Origin: Rhodobacter sp.
GTDB lineage: Bacteria; Pseudomonadota; Alphaproteobacteria; Rhodobacterales; Rhodobacteraceae
Reading direction: 5' to 3'
Assembly: GCA_030066215.1 (NCBI GenBank)
Contig: JASJCA010000029.1
Location: 1 to 51,260 of the forward strand
DNA length: 51,260 nucleotides
In this document: positions 10,221 to 17,731 of the stretch, one piece after another
How positions within the stretch are numbered: the first letter of the stretch is position 1
Layout of the letters: every line of letters begins with the position of its first letter
Notes under the pieces: model-generated
What the model was told of the DNA's origin: nothing
The model's database searches: none
Seen by the model: the letters and a program-made list of their open reading frames with translations, nothing else
Translations under genes and position numbers: made by a program

Positions 10221-10799
10221 CTACGCGACCCAAACGGCCAACTGGCGCACCAGAAACGCAACTCCGGCCGCCACCAGCAACACACCGCAGATTTTCCGCA
10301 GTTGTCCGACGATCTTTTGATCCGAGACAAGCCGTCCGAGAGCAAAATAGATCAGCATCGACAGCGTCACGGCGGAGATCAAGGCAGTCGTGGCCCACAG
10401 AACCGCGTTCGTGGACACATTTGCACCGTGAAACAGCAAGAGCGGAGGACCAAAACCAAGCACGGCTTTGGGGTTGGTGAACGCCAGAACGAAGGTTCCG
10501 CCAAAGGTCACAGCACCACCGCCTTTAGACTTCCTAATTGTGGTAAGTGTCTTGATCCCAAGCGTGAGGAGCGCCAGCCCGGCGAGCGCCAGAAACCAGT
10601 TCGCCTCGGCAACAGACAGCGAGTTCCCGAGCAGGACCAGAATGTTGGTCATAATCGCCAAGCCCAACAATTGTCCAAGTAGCCCAAAGACGAAAGCGGC
10701 GGGTCTTTCGAGGCCGCCCTGAAATGCAACCACTGCGAGCGGTCCAGGTACGATCGCAACGATGAAACATGCCAGAAAGAGCGTCAGCAGCTCCGTCAT
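10221..10799 (-). CDS. LysE-family amino-acid/metabolite exporter
   Basis: A 192-residue inner-membrane protein with about six hydrophobic spans. It opens with TELLTLFLACFIVAIVPGP, the LysE/RhtB N-terminal signature (helix then PGP), and contains the AFTNPKAVLGF motif of the family. Family members export lysine, arginine, threonine or related solutes. The start at 10799 places one base between the tupB stop and this ATG; an in-frame ATG at 10829 would overlap tupB by 29 bases and is less likely. It is the last gene of the tungstate/sulfur-carrier operon, an unusual partner, and its substrate cannot be read from the sequence. Confidence 0.85.
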   Translation of the reverse strand: MTELLTLFLACFIVAIVPGPLAVVAFQGGLERPAAFVFGLLGQLLGLAIMTNILVLLGNSLSVAEANWFLALAGLALLTLGIKTLTTIRKSKGGGAVTFGGTFVLAFTNPKAVLGFGPPLLLFHGANVSTNAVLWATTALISAVTLSMLIYFALGRLVSDQKIVGQLRKICGVLLVAAGVAFLVRQLAVWVA

Positions 10800-10800
10800 T

Positions 10801-11439
10801 TCAAAATGACTTCCGGCGTTCGAAGCCAAGCACGATGAAGCGGGTCATAACCACAATCGCCAGAAGAACGATGCCGCTCACCAAGGCGCTTTCGATATCT
10901 CCCATATGCGTTTGCATGACGATACTTGTGGCCAGAGTGTCGGTCTTGCCATGGATCCCGCCGCCGATAATCAGAATGGCGCCGACCTCGCCGACGAGGC
11001 GCCCGAACACGATAAAGGATGTCGGCACGATCAATGCTCTGATATCGAGCAACACGGTCCCAAGCAGGATTGTCCGTTGGAACCGCCTTTCGCCGTCCAC
11101 GGTACAAATGCCGAGGTCATAGACCTTGTCGATGCTCGTCGAGAGCAGTTGGGCGAACAGGTAGTAGGCAATGGGAAGACCGAGAATGATCTGACCGATG
11201 ATCATTCCGGCCGGGGTAAAAAGAAGGCCCTTCAAGGTGTCGAACTGCGTGCACAGGTAGTAAAAGAAAATGCCAACGACGGTCGGGGGCGTCGCATTGA
11301 GCGCCTGTGCGCCAAGCAGAACCTGCCGTTCGAAGCCGCGTTGTTTCGAGATGATCCAGAAACCCAAAATGATTGCCAATGCAACGGCGATGAATGTCGC
11401 CGTTGCACTGACGAAAATCGTGAAGGCGGCAAGGCGCAT
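10801..11439 (-). CDS. tupB: Tungstate-type ABC transporter permease (TupB-like)
   Basis: A 212-residue permease with about five to six spans. ALNATPPTVVGIFFYYL and the coupling-loop region FGRLVGEVGAILIIGGGIHG match the TupB/WtpB-type permeases of tungstate (molybdate) importers, which carry a conserved EVG..xxxGGNI. It would form the channel for the ATPase at 14371-15042 and the binding protein at 13644-14399. It is odd that the permease is separated from these by three sulfur-carrier genes. The start at 11439 lies two bases after the MoaD-like stop. Tungstate rather than molybdate is inferred from the binding protein. Confidence 0.83.
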   Translation of the reverse strand: MRLAAFTIFVSATATFIAVALAIILGFWIISKQRGFERQVLLGAQALNATPPTVVGIFFYYLCTQFDTLKGLLFTPAGMIIGQIILGLPIAYYLFAQLLSTSIDKVYDLGICTVDGERRFQRTILLGTVLLDIRALIVPTSFIVFGRLVGEVGAILIIGGGIHGKTDTLATSIVMQTHMGDIESALVSGIVLLAIVVMTRFIVLGFERRKSF

Positions 11440-11441
11440 GT

Positions 11442-11717
11442 TCAGCCGCCGGCCATGGCCTGGATGATGCGGATCGTTCCGACGCCTGTGACAGAGGCGG
11501 ATGTGTTCGTCGGCTCGATCGGCTGGCCATCGAGATAGATCACGACGTCCGGGCGCACGGCACCGTCGTCGACCAGCAGGTCTCCTTTGATGCCGGGGAA
11601 TTTGTCCTCCAGAGCCGCGACCACGCTGTCGACCGTATCGGCGTCGTTGATGGACAGCGCCCCCGGGGGGATTTCGTAGATTTCGCGCAGGCGGGTTGCG
11701 ACTTTGACATTGGGCAT
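11442..11717 (-). CDS. MoaD/ThiS-family sulfur carrier
   Basis: A 91-residue beta-grasp, ubiquitin-like protein ending in AMAGG. The free C-terminal Gly-Gly is the site that E1-like enzymes adenylate and then convert to thiocarboxylate. In MoaD this sulfur is used to make the dithiolene of molybdopterin; in ThiS it is used for thiazole. Lying between E1-like genes and a tungstate permease, it is more likely a dedicated MoaD for a tungsten pterin cofactor than the housekeeping copy (inference). An SD-like AAGGAG (11721-11726) is correctly spaced before the ATG at 11717. It is 15 bases downstream of the ThiF-like gene and two bases upstream of tupB, so it is certainly co-transcribed. Confidence 0.88.
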   Translation of the reverse strand: MPNVKVATRLREIYEIPPGALSINDADTVDSVVAALEDKFPGIKGDLLVDDGAVRPDVVIYLDGQPIEPTNTSASVTGVGTIRIIQAMAGG

Positions 11718-11732
11718 TTTTGTCTCCTTGGA

Positions 11733-12458
11733 TCAGTGGGGGCAGTCAACTTGGGGCATCTCGAGAACCGAGAAATCCATGTCGGTCAGATCGAAATGCA
11801 GCATACGGCCCAAAAGCGGGCTTTCGTTTTTCAACAGCAGTTCGATCGCCTCGCGCGCCATAGAACAACCAATGATCCCCGGCCCCATTCCAAGCGCCGG
11901 GAACACCTTGATATTCGTCCAGAACTTCGGTCGCTCGGGATAGAGGCAACGCAAACAAGCCGTCTTCTTCGGCAAGATCGAAAAGACATAGCCTTCGTCT
12001 CCGTACATCGCGCCCGAAACCATCGGCACGTTGAGGCGCAAGGCAGTGTCGTTCAGCTCGTAGCGTTCCTCGAACAGGGGATGTGCGTCGATCAGAACGT
12101 CCACGCCATCGAGCACTTCGTCTAAGTTGTCGATTTCGGTTATGTTTTTGCCGATATATTCGATCTCGGTCGCCGGGTTGATCTTTTCCGTCTTGTCGCG
12201 GAACGCGTCGATGCAGGGCTTCCCAACATCTCCTTCGTAAGCCAATTGCATGCGGTTGAGGTATTCGGGCACGATCTTTCCGCCATGGGCGCAGATCAGA
12301 TTACCGACCCCGGACCGGATGAGATAGTTGACCACCGTACCACCCACGCCGCCGCAGCGGCCGACGAAGACCTTGCTTTGCTTGAGGCGCTGGATGCCGG
12401 TCTCTCCCATGATCGGGATTTGCCGGACGTAGCGTTCTTCCGTGACGATCTGATCCAT
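11733..12458 (-). CDS. E1-like ThiF/MoeB-family protein, probably non-catalytic
   Basis: A 241-residue protein with the E1-type Rossmann fold: ERYVRQI at the N terminus (Arg finger region), nucleotide loop GRCGGVGG (33-40) and a CLRC pair (C168, C171). The position of the Mg-binding Asp of MoeB (Asp in D-x-x-D-N) reads DAHPLFEER, that is Pro127 instead of Asp. The usual D.VExSNLxRQ element is also changed, to GKIVPEYLNRMQ. The second zinc pair is reduced to a terminal DCPH. I infer a partner or adaptor for the intact MoeB-rhodanese upstream, or a protein binding the MoaD tail without adenylating it. ATG 12458 is preceded by AAGG and follows the moeB stop by 11 bases, so the longer open frame upstream is not used. 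Confidence 0.82.
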   Translation of the reverse strand: MDQIVTEERYVRQIPIMGETGIQRLKQSKVFVGRCGGVGGTVVNYLIRSGVGNLICAHGGKIVPEYLNRMQLAYEGDVGKPCIDAFRDKTEKINPATEIEYIGKNITEIDNLDEVLDGVDVLIDAHPLFEERYELNDTALRLNVPMVSGAMYGDEGYVFSILPKKTACLRCLYPERPKFWTNIKVFPALGMGPGIIGCSMAREAIELLLKNESPLLGRMLHFDLTDMDFSVLEMPQVDCPH

Positions 12459-12469
12459 TATCGTGCCTT

Positions 12470-13633
12470 TCAAAGTACCGGAAAATCGGGGTTTTCCCGT
12501 TGCCATTGCAATACGCCGCCGTCGAGCGAGCTTGCGGGAATGTTCTTTTCGTCGAGCCGCTCTTTCAACGCTTCGAGGACGCGTTTCGAGCGAATGCCAG
12601 ACTTGCAGTAAAAGACGATCTCGTGCCCGTTGGTGCGTTCCAGAACACGCTCCAAATAGCTGCCATCCGCATCGGCCTTGCGCATCAGTGTCACCGGGAT
12701 CGAGATCGACGACGGCAGGTGGCCGTACATGAACTCGTAATTGTCGCGCACGTCGATCAGCGCGGTGTTTCCGGCAGAGATCTTGCGGCGAAGCTGATGA
12801 GCAGAAATCACCGGGACCGGTTCGGTCTCGGCAGCAGGCGGCAGGTTGACCCCGCATACGGCGTCCGACGGCAAGTCACCGACCTTGGTCTGCTTGTGGT
12901 TGCAAGCTGGGCAATCGGGGTTCCGCGGCACGGCGACGAAGTCGTATTCGTGGGTCGCAAGGTCGATGTTCAGCATGCGCCCGCTCAGAAGCTCGCCAAA
13001 GCCCACAATGTATTTGACGACTTCGGTCCCCTGCATGCAGCCCGCAATTCCCGGAAGCGTGCCGAGCACACCGGCGTCTCCGCAGGTCGGAACATCTGCG
13101 GGAGGCTCTGGGAACAGGCAGCGGTAGCACGGGCCGTCCTCAAGCCCGAGCAGGGTCAGCTGTGCTTCAAACCTGTAGATACTGGCGTAAACGAACGGGA
13201 TGCCCGCCAGACGGCATGCATCGTTCAACACATATCGGGTCTTAAGATTGTCGCAGCCGTCGACCACGATGTCATAGAAACTGACGATGTCGAATGCGTT
13301 TTCTTCAGTCAGGAACTCGTCGTATTTCTTGACGGTGATGTTTGGATTCAGACGCCTGATGGCCGCTTCGGCAGAGGCAACCTTCTTCTGGCCGACCAAT
13401 TCGGTGGTGTGAATAATCTGGCGCTGCAAGTTGGTCTCGTCCACAGTGTCCTGATCGATGATGCCGATCGTTCCGACGCCGGCAGCGGCAAGGTACAAGA
13501 TCGCCGGAGAGCCCAAGCCGCCGGCGCCGATGACGAGGACACGGGAAGCTTTCAGCTTTTCTTGCCCTTCGAGGCCAACTTCGGAAAGCTTCATGTTGCG
13601 ATTGTAGCGTAGAATTTCCTTTTGGGTCAGCAT
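12470..13633 (-). CDS. MoeB-type adenylyltransferase fused to rhodanese domain
   Basis: A 387-residue cytoplasmic enzyme. Residues 1-250 are a MoeB/E1 domain: LRYNRNM (R9, R12), GAGGLGS (36-42), DETNLQRQ (65-72), catalytic Asp128 in DGCDN, and zinc ligands C169/C172 and C241/C244. After a linker, residues about 275-387 form a rhodanese domain with active-site Cys343 in CKSGIRS. MoeB-rhodanese fusions (MoeZ/MOCS3 type) adenylate the C-terminal Gly of a ubiquitin-like sulfur carrier and then hand it persulfide sulfur, giving the thiocarboxylate. The likely partner is the MoaD-like protein at 11442-11717. The start at ATG 13633 has TGAGGA upstream and lies 10 bases after the tupA stop. Confidence 0.9.
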   Translation of the reverse strand: MLTQKEILRYNRNMKLSEVGLEGQEKLKASRVLVIGAGGLGSPAILYLAAAGVGTIGIIDQDTVDETNLQRQIIHTTELVGQKKVASAEAAIRRLNPNITVKKYDEFLTEENAFDIVSFYDIVVDGCDNLKTRYVLNDACRLAGIPFVYASIYRFEAQLTLLGLEDGPCYRCLFPEPPADVPTCGDAGVLGTLPGIAGCMQGTEVVKYIVGFGELLSGRMLNIDLATHEYDFVAVPRNPDCPACNHKQTKVGDLPSDAVCGVNLPPAAETEPVPVISAHQLRRKISAGNTALIDVRDNYEFMYGHLPSSISIPVTLMRKADADGSYLERVLERTNGHEIVFYCKSGIRSKRVLEALKERLDEKNIPASSLDGGVLQWQRENPDFPVL

Positions 13634-13643
13634 GTTAGGTTCC

Positions 13644-14399
13644 TCACTTTGCCGAATAGCCATACTGCTCGCTTAGTGCGGGCACTTCTGTGGCCAACCA
13701 GTTTATGACGTCGGGCTGCACCGCCGCCGCGAACTCCGACGAGTAGACAAGCGAATAGACATTGGCGCCCTGATCGCGCGCCACTTCGATCAGACCTCTG
13801 CCCTTGCTGGCTTCGAACGAACTTGCATCGACAATCAAAAAGCAGTCTTGAATCGCACAAATGCGAAGGCTGCTTGAGGCGCCGCCGGACCCGACCAGGT
13901 ATTCTGGCAGCAGCATCGGATCGACCTCTAGCGTCTGCCATTGTGCCATTTCGTAGATGTGGGTTCCCGATCCATCGCCGCGCGAAAGAAAGGCGATTTC
14001 GGACTCGGCAATCAGTTTCAGGCAAGCGCTTATGCCCTCGCAGTCAAGAGGCTGATCTGCGGGCCCGACAAGCAGGAAATCGTTCGCAAACAACTCAGTG
14101 CGCGAATGCTCTCCCTTGCCCGTCAACGCTTTCTCTTTCTCGACATTGTGGGTGATTGCGAACGGAATGAAGCCATCTTCCAACGATCGAAGCTGTTGGC
14201 TTGTTCCAGCGACCGAATAGCTGAGTTCCAGCTTCGGAAACGCCGATTCAAGTTCTTCGAGTATCGCCCGGGACACGCCGGACGCCTCTTGTGTCGTCGT
14301 CAACCCGAAGGTGATCTTGCTGGATTGTTCCGCGGCCGTCGATGACACGCCGAGCAATAGCGCCATGATGCTAAGTCGCGTAGATTTTGTCGCTTTCAT
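13644..14399 (-). CDS. tupA: Tungstate-type ABC transporter substrate-binding protein (TupA-like)
   Basis: A 251-residue periplasmic binding protein with a signal peptide (about residues 1-23). LTTTQEASGV (33-42) matches the TTTST-type oxyanion-binding start of TupA proteins, which hold tungstate with very high affinity. SRGDGSGTHIYE is the second conserved anion-binding stretch of the family. The first 29 bases of the gene overlap the end of the ATPase gene, so they are translated together. Tungstate specificity is an inference from TupA resemblance; molybdate or another oxyanion cannot be excluded. Confidence 0.85.
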   Translation of the reverse strand: MKATKSTRLSIMALLLGVSSTAAEQSSKITFGLTTTQEASGVSRAILEELESAFPKLELSYSVAGTSQQLRSLEDGFIPFAITHNVEKEKALTGKGEHSRTELFANDFLLVGPADQPLDCEGISACLKLIAESEIAFLSRGDGSGTHIYEMAQWQTLEVDPMLLPEYLVGSGGASSSLRICAIQDCFLIVDASSFEASKGRGLIEVARDQGANVYSLVYSSEFAAAVQPDVINWLATEVPALSEQYGYSAK

Positions 14400-15042
14400 C
14401 GTCCTGAACCGGATTGAAGGTGGGGAAATCGAGCGCATGCCAGCGTTCGTAGAAATTGCCCTGAGACCGAAAGCTGGCGTCGTGCGTACAGCAGATGACG
14501 TAGCCGCTGCGCTCGTCGATGAACTCGCGCAGAAGCCGCATAAGAATGACAACGTTGTTGCGGTCCAATGCGGCGGTCGGCTCGTCGAGCAAAAGAAGGT
14601 CGGCATTCGACGACAGGGCTGCCGCAAGATGAACACGGTGCAGCTGGCCGCCCGACACGTCGGTCATCCGCGCATTCAGGATCGGGTGAAGGTCGAAGTC
14701 GGTACAGATCTTGTCCAGCGTATCCGCACAACCCGCACAGTCCTGGTTGGCGATCAGCATCCGGTCGAAGAATTTCTTGACAGTGAAGTCGAACCGCGGC
14801 GGATGCTGCGGAATGTACCGTATGTTCCTGATGCCACTGTTGAATCTCAGCAACTTGCGAATTGTAAGCTCGCCAGAAGTGGACTCGGCCTCGCCATTGG
14901 CCAGCCCCTTGAGGAAGGTCGACTTCCCCACCCCTGACGGGCCATAGATCGAGCAACATCGTCCCGTGATTTCGACAGCCGAGATGTCGAACAGGGCTCG
15001 GCCTCCAACCTCGGCGCGAAGTCGTCTGATAGAGCAAATCAC
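14371..15042 (-). CDS. tupC: Tungstate-type ABC transporter ATP-binding protein (TupC-like)
   Basis: A compact 223-residue ATPase: Walker A GPSGVGKST (34-42), signature VSGGQLHRVHLAAAL, Walker B LLLLDEP and switch His in CCTHD. It lacks the C-terminal regulatory domain found in MalK-type proteins, as usual for Tup ATPases. The start is GTG 15042 with GAGAGG about 7 bases upstream; the frame is open further upstream but loses protein character. An insertion carrying CAGCADTLDKIC between Walker A and the signature has two Cys. It leads the operon or follows the small gene at 15080-15469 by 37 bases. Confidence 0.85.
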   Translation of the reverse strand: MICSIRRLRAEVGGRALFDISAVEITGRCCSIYGPSGVGKSTFLKGLANGEAESTSGELTIRKLLRFNSGIRNIRYIPQHPPRFDFTVKKFFDRMLIANQDCAGCADTLDKICTDFDLHPILNARMTDVSGGQLHRVHLAAALSSNADLLLLDEPTAALDRNNVVILMRLLREFIDERSGYVICCTHDASFRSQGNFYERWHALDFPTFNPVQDDESDKIYAT

Positions 15043-15079
15043 TGTGTTGACCTCTCTGTTTAGCTCGTCCGGGTTGGGA

Positions 15080-15469
15080 TCAATGCACCACCTCACCGAG
15101 TGCGAAGGCCCGGTCGTGAGAGATGTGCAAATCGTCCCGCACCATGAAATCAGCGACCCTCTGCATCGGAATGCGACGGGCTTCGCCTGGGTCGCTTGAC
15201 GTTGCGCTGAAGTCATGGCCCGCGCCCAACACCGCGAGCTCGACGGTCCAGGCCGGCCAAAGGGACTGTTGGACCTCCGCGTGGGCGGCGAACTTGTTGC
15301 CCGTCGCGCGCGTCGCAGGCCAGTCACCGGCCGCACCAATCGGAGTACCCGTCGTCGAAGCAACCGATGCAATCGCCGAAAGCAGAATTGATCTGGAGTC
15401 CAGCAAATCGGGTTTCACGGCATCCTCAAGTTGTATGGCATCGGCATGACTCTCGCTTCGAATCTCCAA
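15080..15469 (-). CDS. Hypothetical protein at head of tungstate operon
   Basis: A 129-residue frame with strong third-position G/C bias on this strand, as in its neighbours. I recognise no family. It has no clear signal peptide, though residues about 27-47 (ILLSAIASVASTTGTPIGAAG) are mildly hydrophobic. A short ATSSD segment is followed by ARRIPMQRVADFMVRDDLHISHDRAFALGEVVH. No good ribosome-binding site precedes ATG 15469, so the start may be wrong or the gene may be a 3' remnant. It lies 37 bases before the ATPase gene in the same direction, so it is probably transcribed with it. A shorter overlapping frame on the other strand has no better support. Confidence 0.45.
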   Translation of the reverse strand: MEIRSESHADAIQLEDAVKPDLLDSRSILLSAIASVASTTGTPIGAAGDWPATRATGNKFAAHAEVQQSLWPAWTVELAVLGAGHDFSATSSDPGEARRIPMQRVADFMVRDDLHISHDRAFALGEVVH

Positions 15470-15916
15470 TGAAGCATCGGGAAAAAAGATTCATCTGACA
15501 ACCGTCAATACGCAAATTTCTTGTTTGTTTTCAAATATTTAAGATGCGCAAGGCAATTGGTCGCCAAACCTTCAGGAATGACGTCGCCCTATGCGAGCAA
15601 ACGCTGAAAAATGTGCTGCGATGCCGTATCCAGATGGAATGCTGTCCCGAAACCTGCCGGAATGACCTGTCGGCAGTGGCTAGAAACGGCCGATGCGGAG
15701 AACAGGCCGTTCCGGCGCCGCGGAGCAGCTAGGCAGAGCCGTCGTTTGACAGATCAAGTGCGGTTCAGGTCGGCATAAATCGGCCCGGGATGATGCGGGC
15801 ATCGGAACAAATCCAAATTACTCACCGCAACGCTTCAGACGGTACGGGTCCACAAGAAACAATGCAGCCCGAACACACATTTCCGGTCAATGAACGGCCT
15901 TCGCAGCTAGAAAGTT
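15470..15916. other. Intergenic region upstream of the tungstate operon
   Basis: About 450 bases without a supportable gene. Bases about 15480-15545 are AT-rich and are the likeliest promoter zone for the minus-strand operon. A degenerate 17-base direct repeat (AAACCTKCMGGAATGAC, 15566-15582 and 15650-15666, two mismatches) is present, with no known meaning. Confidence 0.4.
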
Positions 15917-16351
15917 TTAGGCCCGTCGCGGTGGTCCCGGAACGACGTCGAGGATGACGGATTTCGTACGCCACAGCGCTCCCACCTCCAGCCACGGCAG
16001 ATTTCCGCCCAAATGCGGAATTTGATGCAATGCGACTGCGGCATCTTGAAACTTGAACGGGCATTTCGTCAGCAAGGCAGATGCGCAGCAGCACTCCGAC
16101 CCTGTCGAGTCCGGATTTCCAGGCGCTTGGTGATCACGCGGCGCCATTCGATCATGAGCCATATGAGAGTGCAGGCTCGAGTGATGGGGTTTTTGTTCGG
16201 AGAGACCGTGCGATGCCGGAGCCGCATTCTCTGTAAGCCCAGAATGATGCAGCCACACGCCTGGCGGTTCCAGAACCCGAGATACGGCAAGAAAGACCGC
16301 AATGATGCTAAAAATCAGAACGAAATTCCTCAAGCTCATCGCAATCGCCAT
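15917..16351 (-). CDS. Small His-rich membrane-anchored protein
   Basis: A 144-residue protein with an N-terminal hydrophobic segment (LRNFVLIFSIIAVFLAVSRVL, written here as two parts: residues 7-17 and 18-27) that could be a signal anchor or signal peptide. Next is a His/Met-rich part (HHSSLHSHMAHDRMAPRDH) and then ECCCASALLTKC, a Cys cluster. The C terminus ends PGPPRRA. The overall pattern is reminiscent of small secreted proteins of metal-resistance loci (DUF2946-like), a weak match made by eye. A metal-binding role is inference. AGGGA lies about 7 bases before ATG 16351. It stands alone, well separated from its neighbours. Confidence 0.55.
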   Translation of the reverse strand: MAIAMSLRNFVLIFSIIAVFLAVSRVLEPPGVWLHHSGLTENAAPASHGLSEQKPHHSSLHSHMAHDRMAPRDHQAPGNPDSTGSECCCASALLTKCPFKFQDAAVALHQIPHLGGNLPWLEVGALWRTKSVILDVVPGPPRRA

Positions 16352-17243
16352 AGCTTCATCCCTGGCTGGCTAGCATAACCAGAAACGTAGTGAAACCGAG
16401 CGAACTCAATCTTTGGTTGTACAGCAAAAATCCGCCACCGCCGGGCTCGCGGCATCAAGGACTCCGAGAGGCATAAGTCTCTTTCTTGGGCAGTTCTGGT
16501 TAGAAATGACGCTCTGACATGTCCGATCGACCTCGTGAGAGAAGAGTCCGCTCCACCTACGAGTTGCATTGCTTGTCAGCTATACGGACTTTGCCCTGTT
16601 CATGGGCCGGCCAGCTTGATCATATGCGCGCCGGAGGTAAGCCGCAGTCTGATGCAAGGCTCACGCCCAACGCCCAATAGTCATCTCCGGAGCGAGCGCT
16701 ATGGAACCAAGAACTGAGTCCTTCGTCCCTCATTCAAGGCCATCTTCACGCAACCACGCCCCTCAGCGTATCAATCTTCGAATTTTCGAGCGGTCCGTCT
16801 GTTTGACGGTCCGCAAAGGCTGAGAACCGCATGAATGCCTGTTGCCTACGCGGCAACGCGACATCGATATCCGTTGCGGCGTGGCACGGGTTTCTGCAAG
16901 CGCGCAGGAGAAAATCTCCGGTTCAACTTAGGGCTCGAAGCCGACCTTGGCCGTGCTCGGCATCAAGGTCGGCGGCGCGGGACGCAGCGGTGCTTTGCGG
17001 CTTGAATTCCGTCGGCCGCCGTTCCACCTCAACTCGCTGCGTCTACCTGCTCTGACGCAGAGCGTTCCCTGATGGATGGCATATTCGAAAACAGGTCTCC
17101 GGGCAGGACACCCCCTATTTGGGCGGGTGGCGGAGCGAGCCGGCGGACGGCGGTTCTGCGACTCAGCGGCTTGTGGGAAAGACACGCGGGCTCTATCGTG
17201 GCACCGCCAACACTCGAATGGCACCACAACGCATCGGAGCCGT
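16352..17243. other. Intergenic region, no supportable gene
   Basis: About 890 bases. Open frames occur on both strands, some continuing antisense through the CBS gene, but none shows a motif, good start or consistent codon bias. At 16931-16949 lies gggctcgaagccgaccttg, repeated with one mismatch at 20552-20570. Confidence 0.4.
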
Positions 17244-17678
17244 ATGAGCACCACGACGATCCGCAAGATCCTCGGTCTACGGCAGCTGCACAGCGCATCG
17301 CCGGACCAATCGCTCCGCGATATTTCCAAGGAAATGGCCGACCACAATGTAGGCGCCGTTGCGGTCGTCGAAGATGGCAAGCTGGTGGGGATCCTCACCG
17401 AACGCGACATCGTGTTCCGCGGCGTCGGGTGTGGCCTGCCGGTCGACGACACCTCTGTGGCCGACATCATGACCCGGGAACCGGTGACTGTGGAGATCGA
17501 CGACCCGATCTCCGATGCCTTGGCGGCGAAACTGGGCGACGCCTTCCGACACCTGCCGGTGATGGAGAACGGCCGGGTCGTGGGGCTCTTGTCGTACCGC
17601 GACATCCCGCCTCAATACGCGATGATGTTCGAGCATTTCCGCGAAATGGCGTCGGCGCGTGCGGATGAGGGGCTCTGA
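17244..17678 (+). CDS. CBS-domain-pair protein
   Basis: A 144-residue protein made only of two CBS motifs. The first contains ISKEMADHNVGAVAVVEDGKLVGILTERDI (residues about 27-56) and the second DAFRHLPVMENGRVVGLLSYRDI (about 97-120). Each ends in the G(I/L)(L/V)(T/S)xRDI turn that binds adenosine ligands. Such stand-alone pairs sense AMP/ATP or SAM and regulate partners, or control redox proteins. The partner is unknown. ATG 17244 follows CGGAG; the open frame upstream of it is not protein-like. It precedes the inositol-monophosphatase-family gene by 53 bases and may be co-transcribed with it. Confidence 0.87.
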   Translation: MSTTTIRKILGLRQLHSASPDQSLRDISKEMADHNVGAVAVVEDGKLVGILTERDIVFRGVGCGLPVDDTSVADIMTREPVTVEIDDPISDALAAKLGDAFRHLPVMENGRVVGLLSYRDIPPQYAMMFEHFREMASARADEGL

Positions 17679-17731
17679 GGGCCGGTCGGAGCCTCACGCG
17701 GCGGACCTGGCCGGTGGAGGAACTTATCAAG

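Noticed and set aside
15544-15732. A 62-codon plus-strand frame upstream of the tungstate operon
   Set aside because: No ribosome-binding site or motif, and it contains part of an intergenic repeat.
16928-17605. A 225-codon minus-strand open frame through the CBS gene
   Set aside because: Overlaps the CBS-pair gene, which has both motifs; this frame is Ser/Arg-rich and without a domain.
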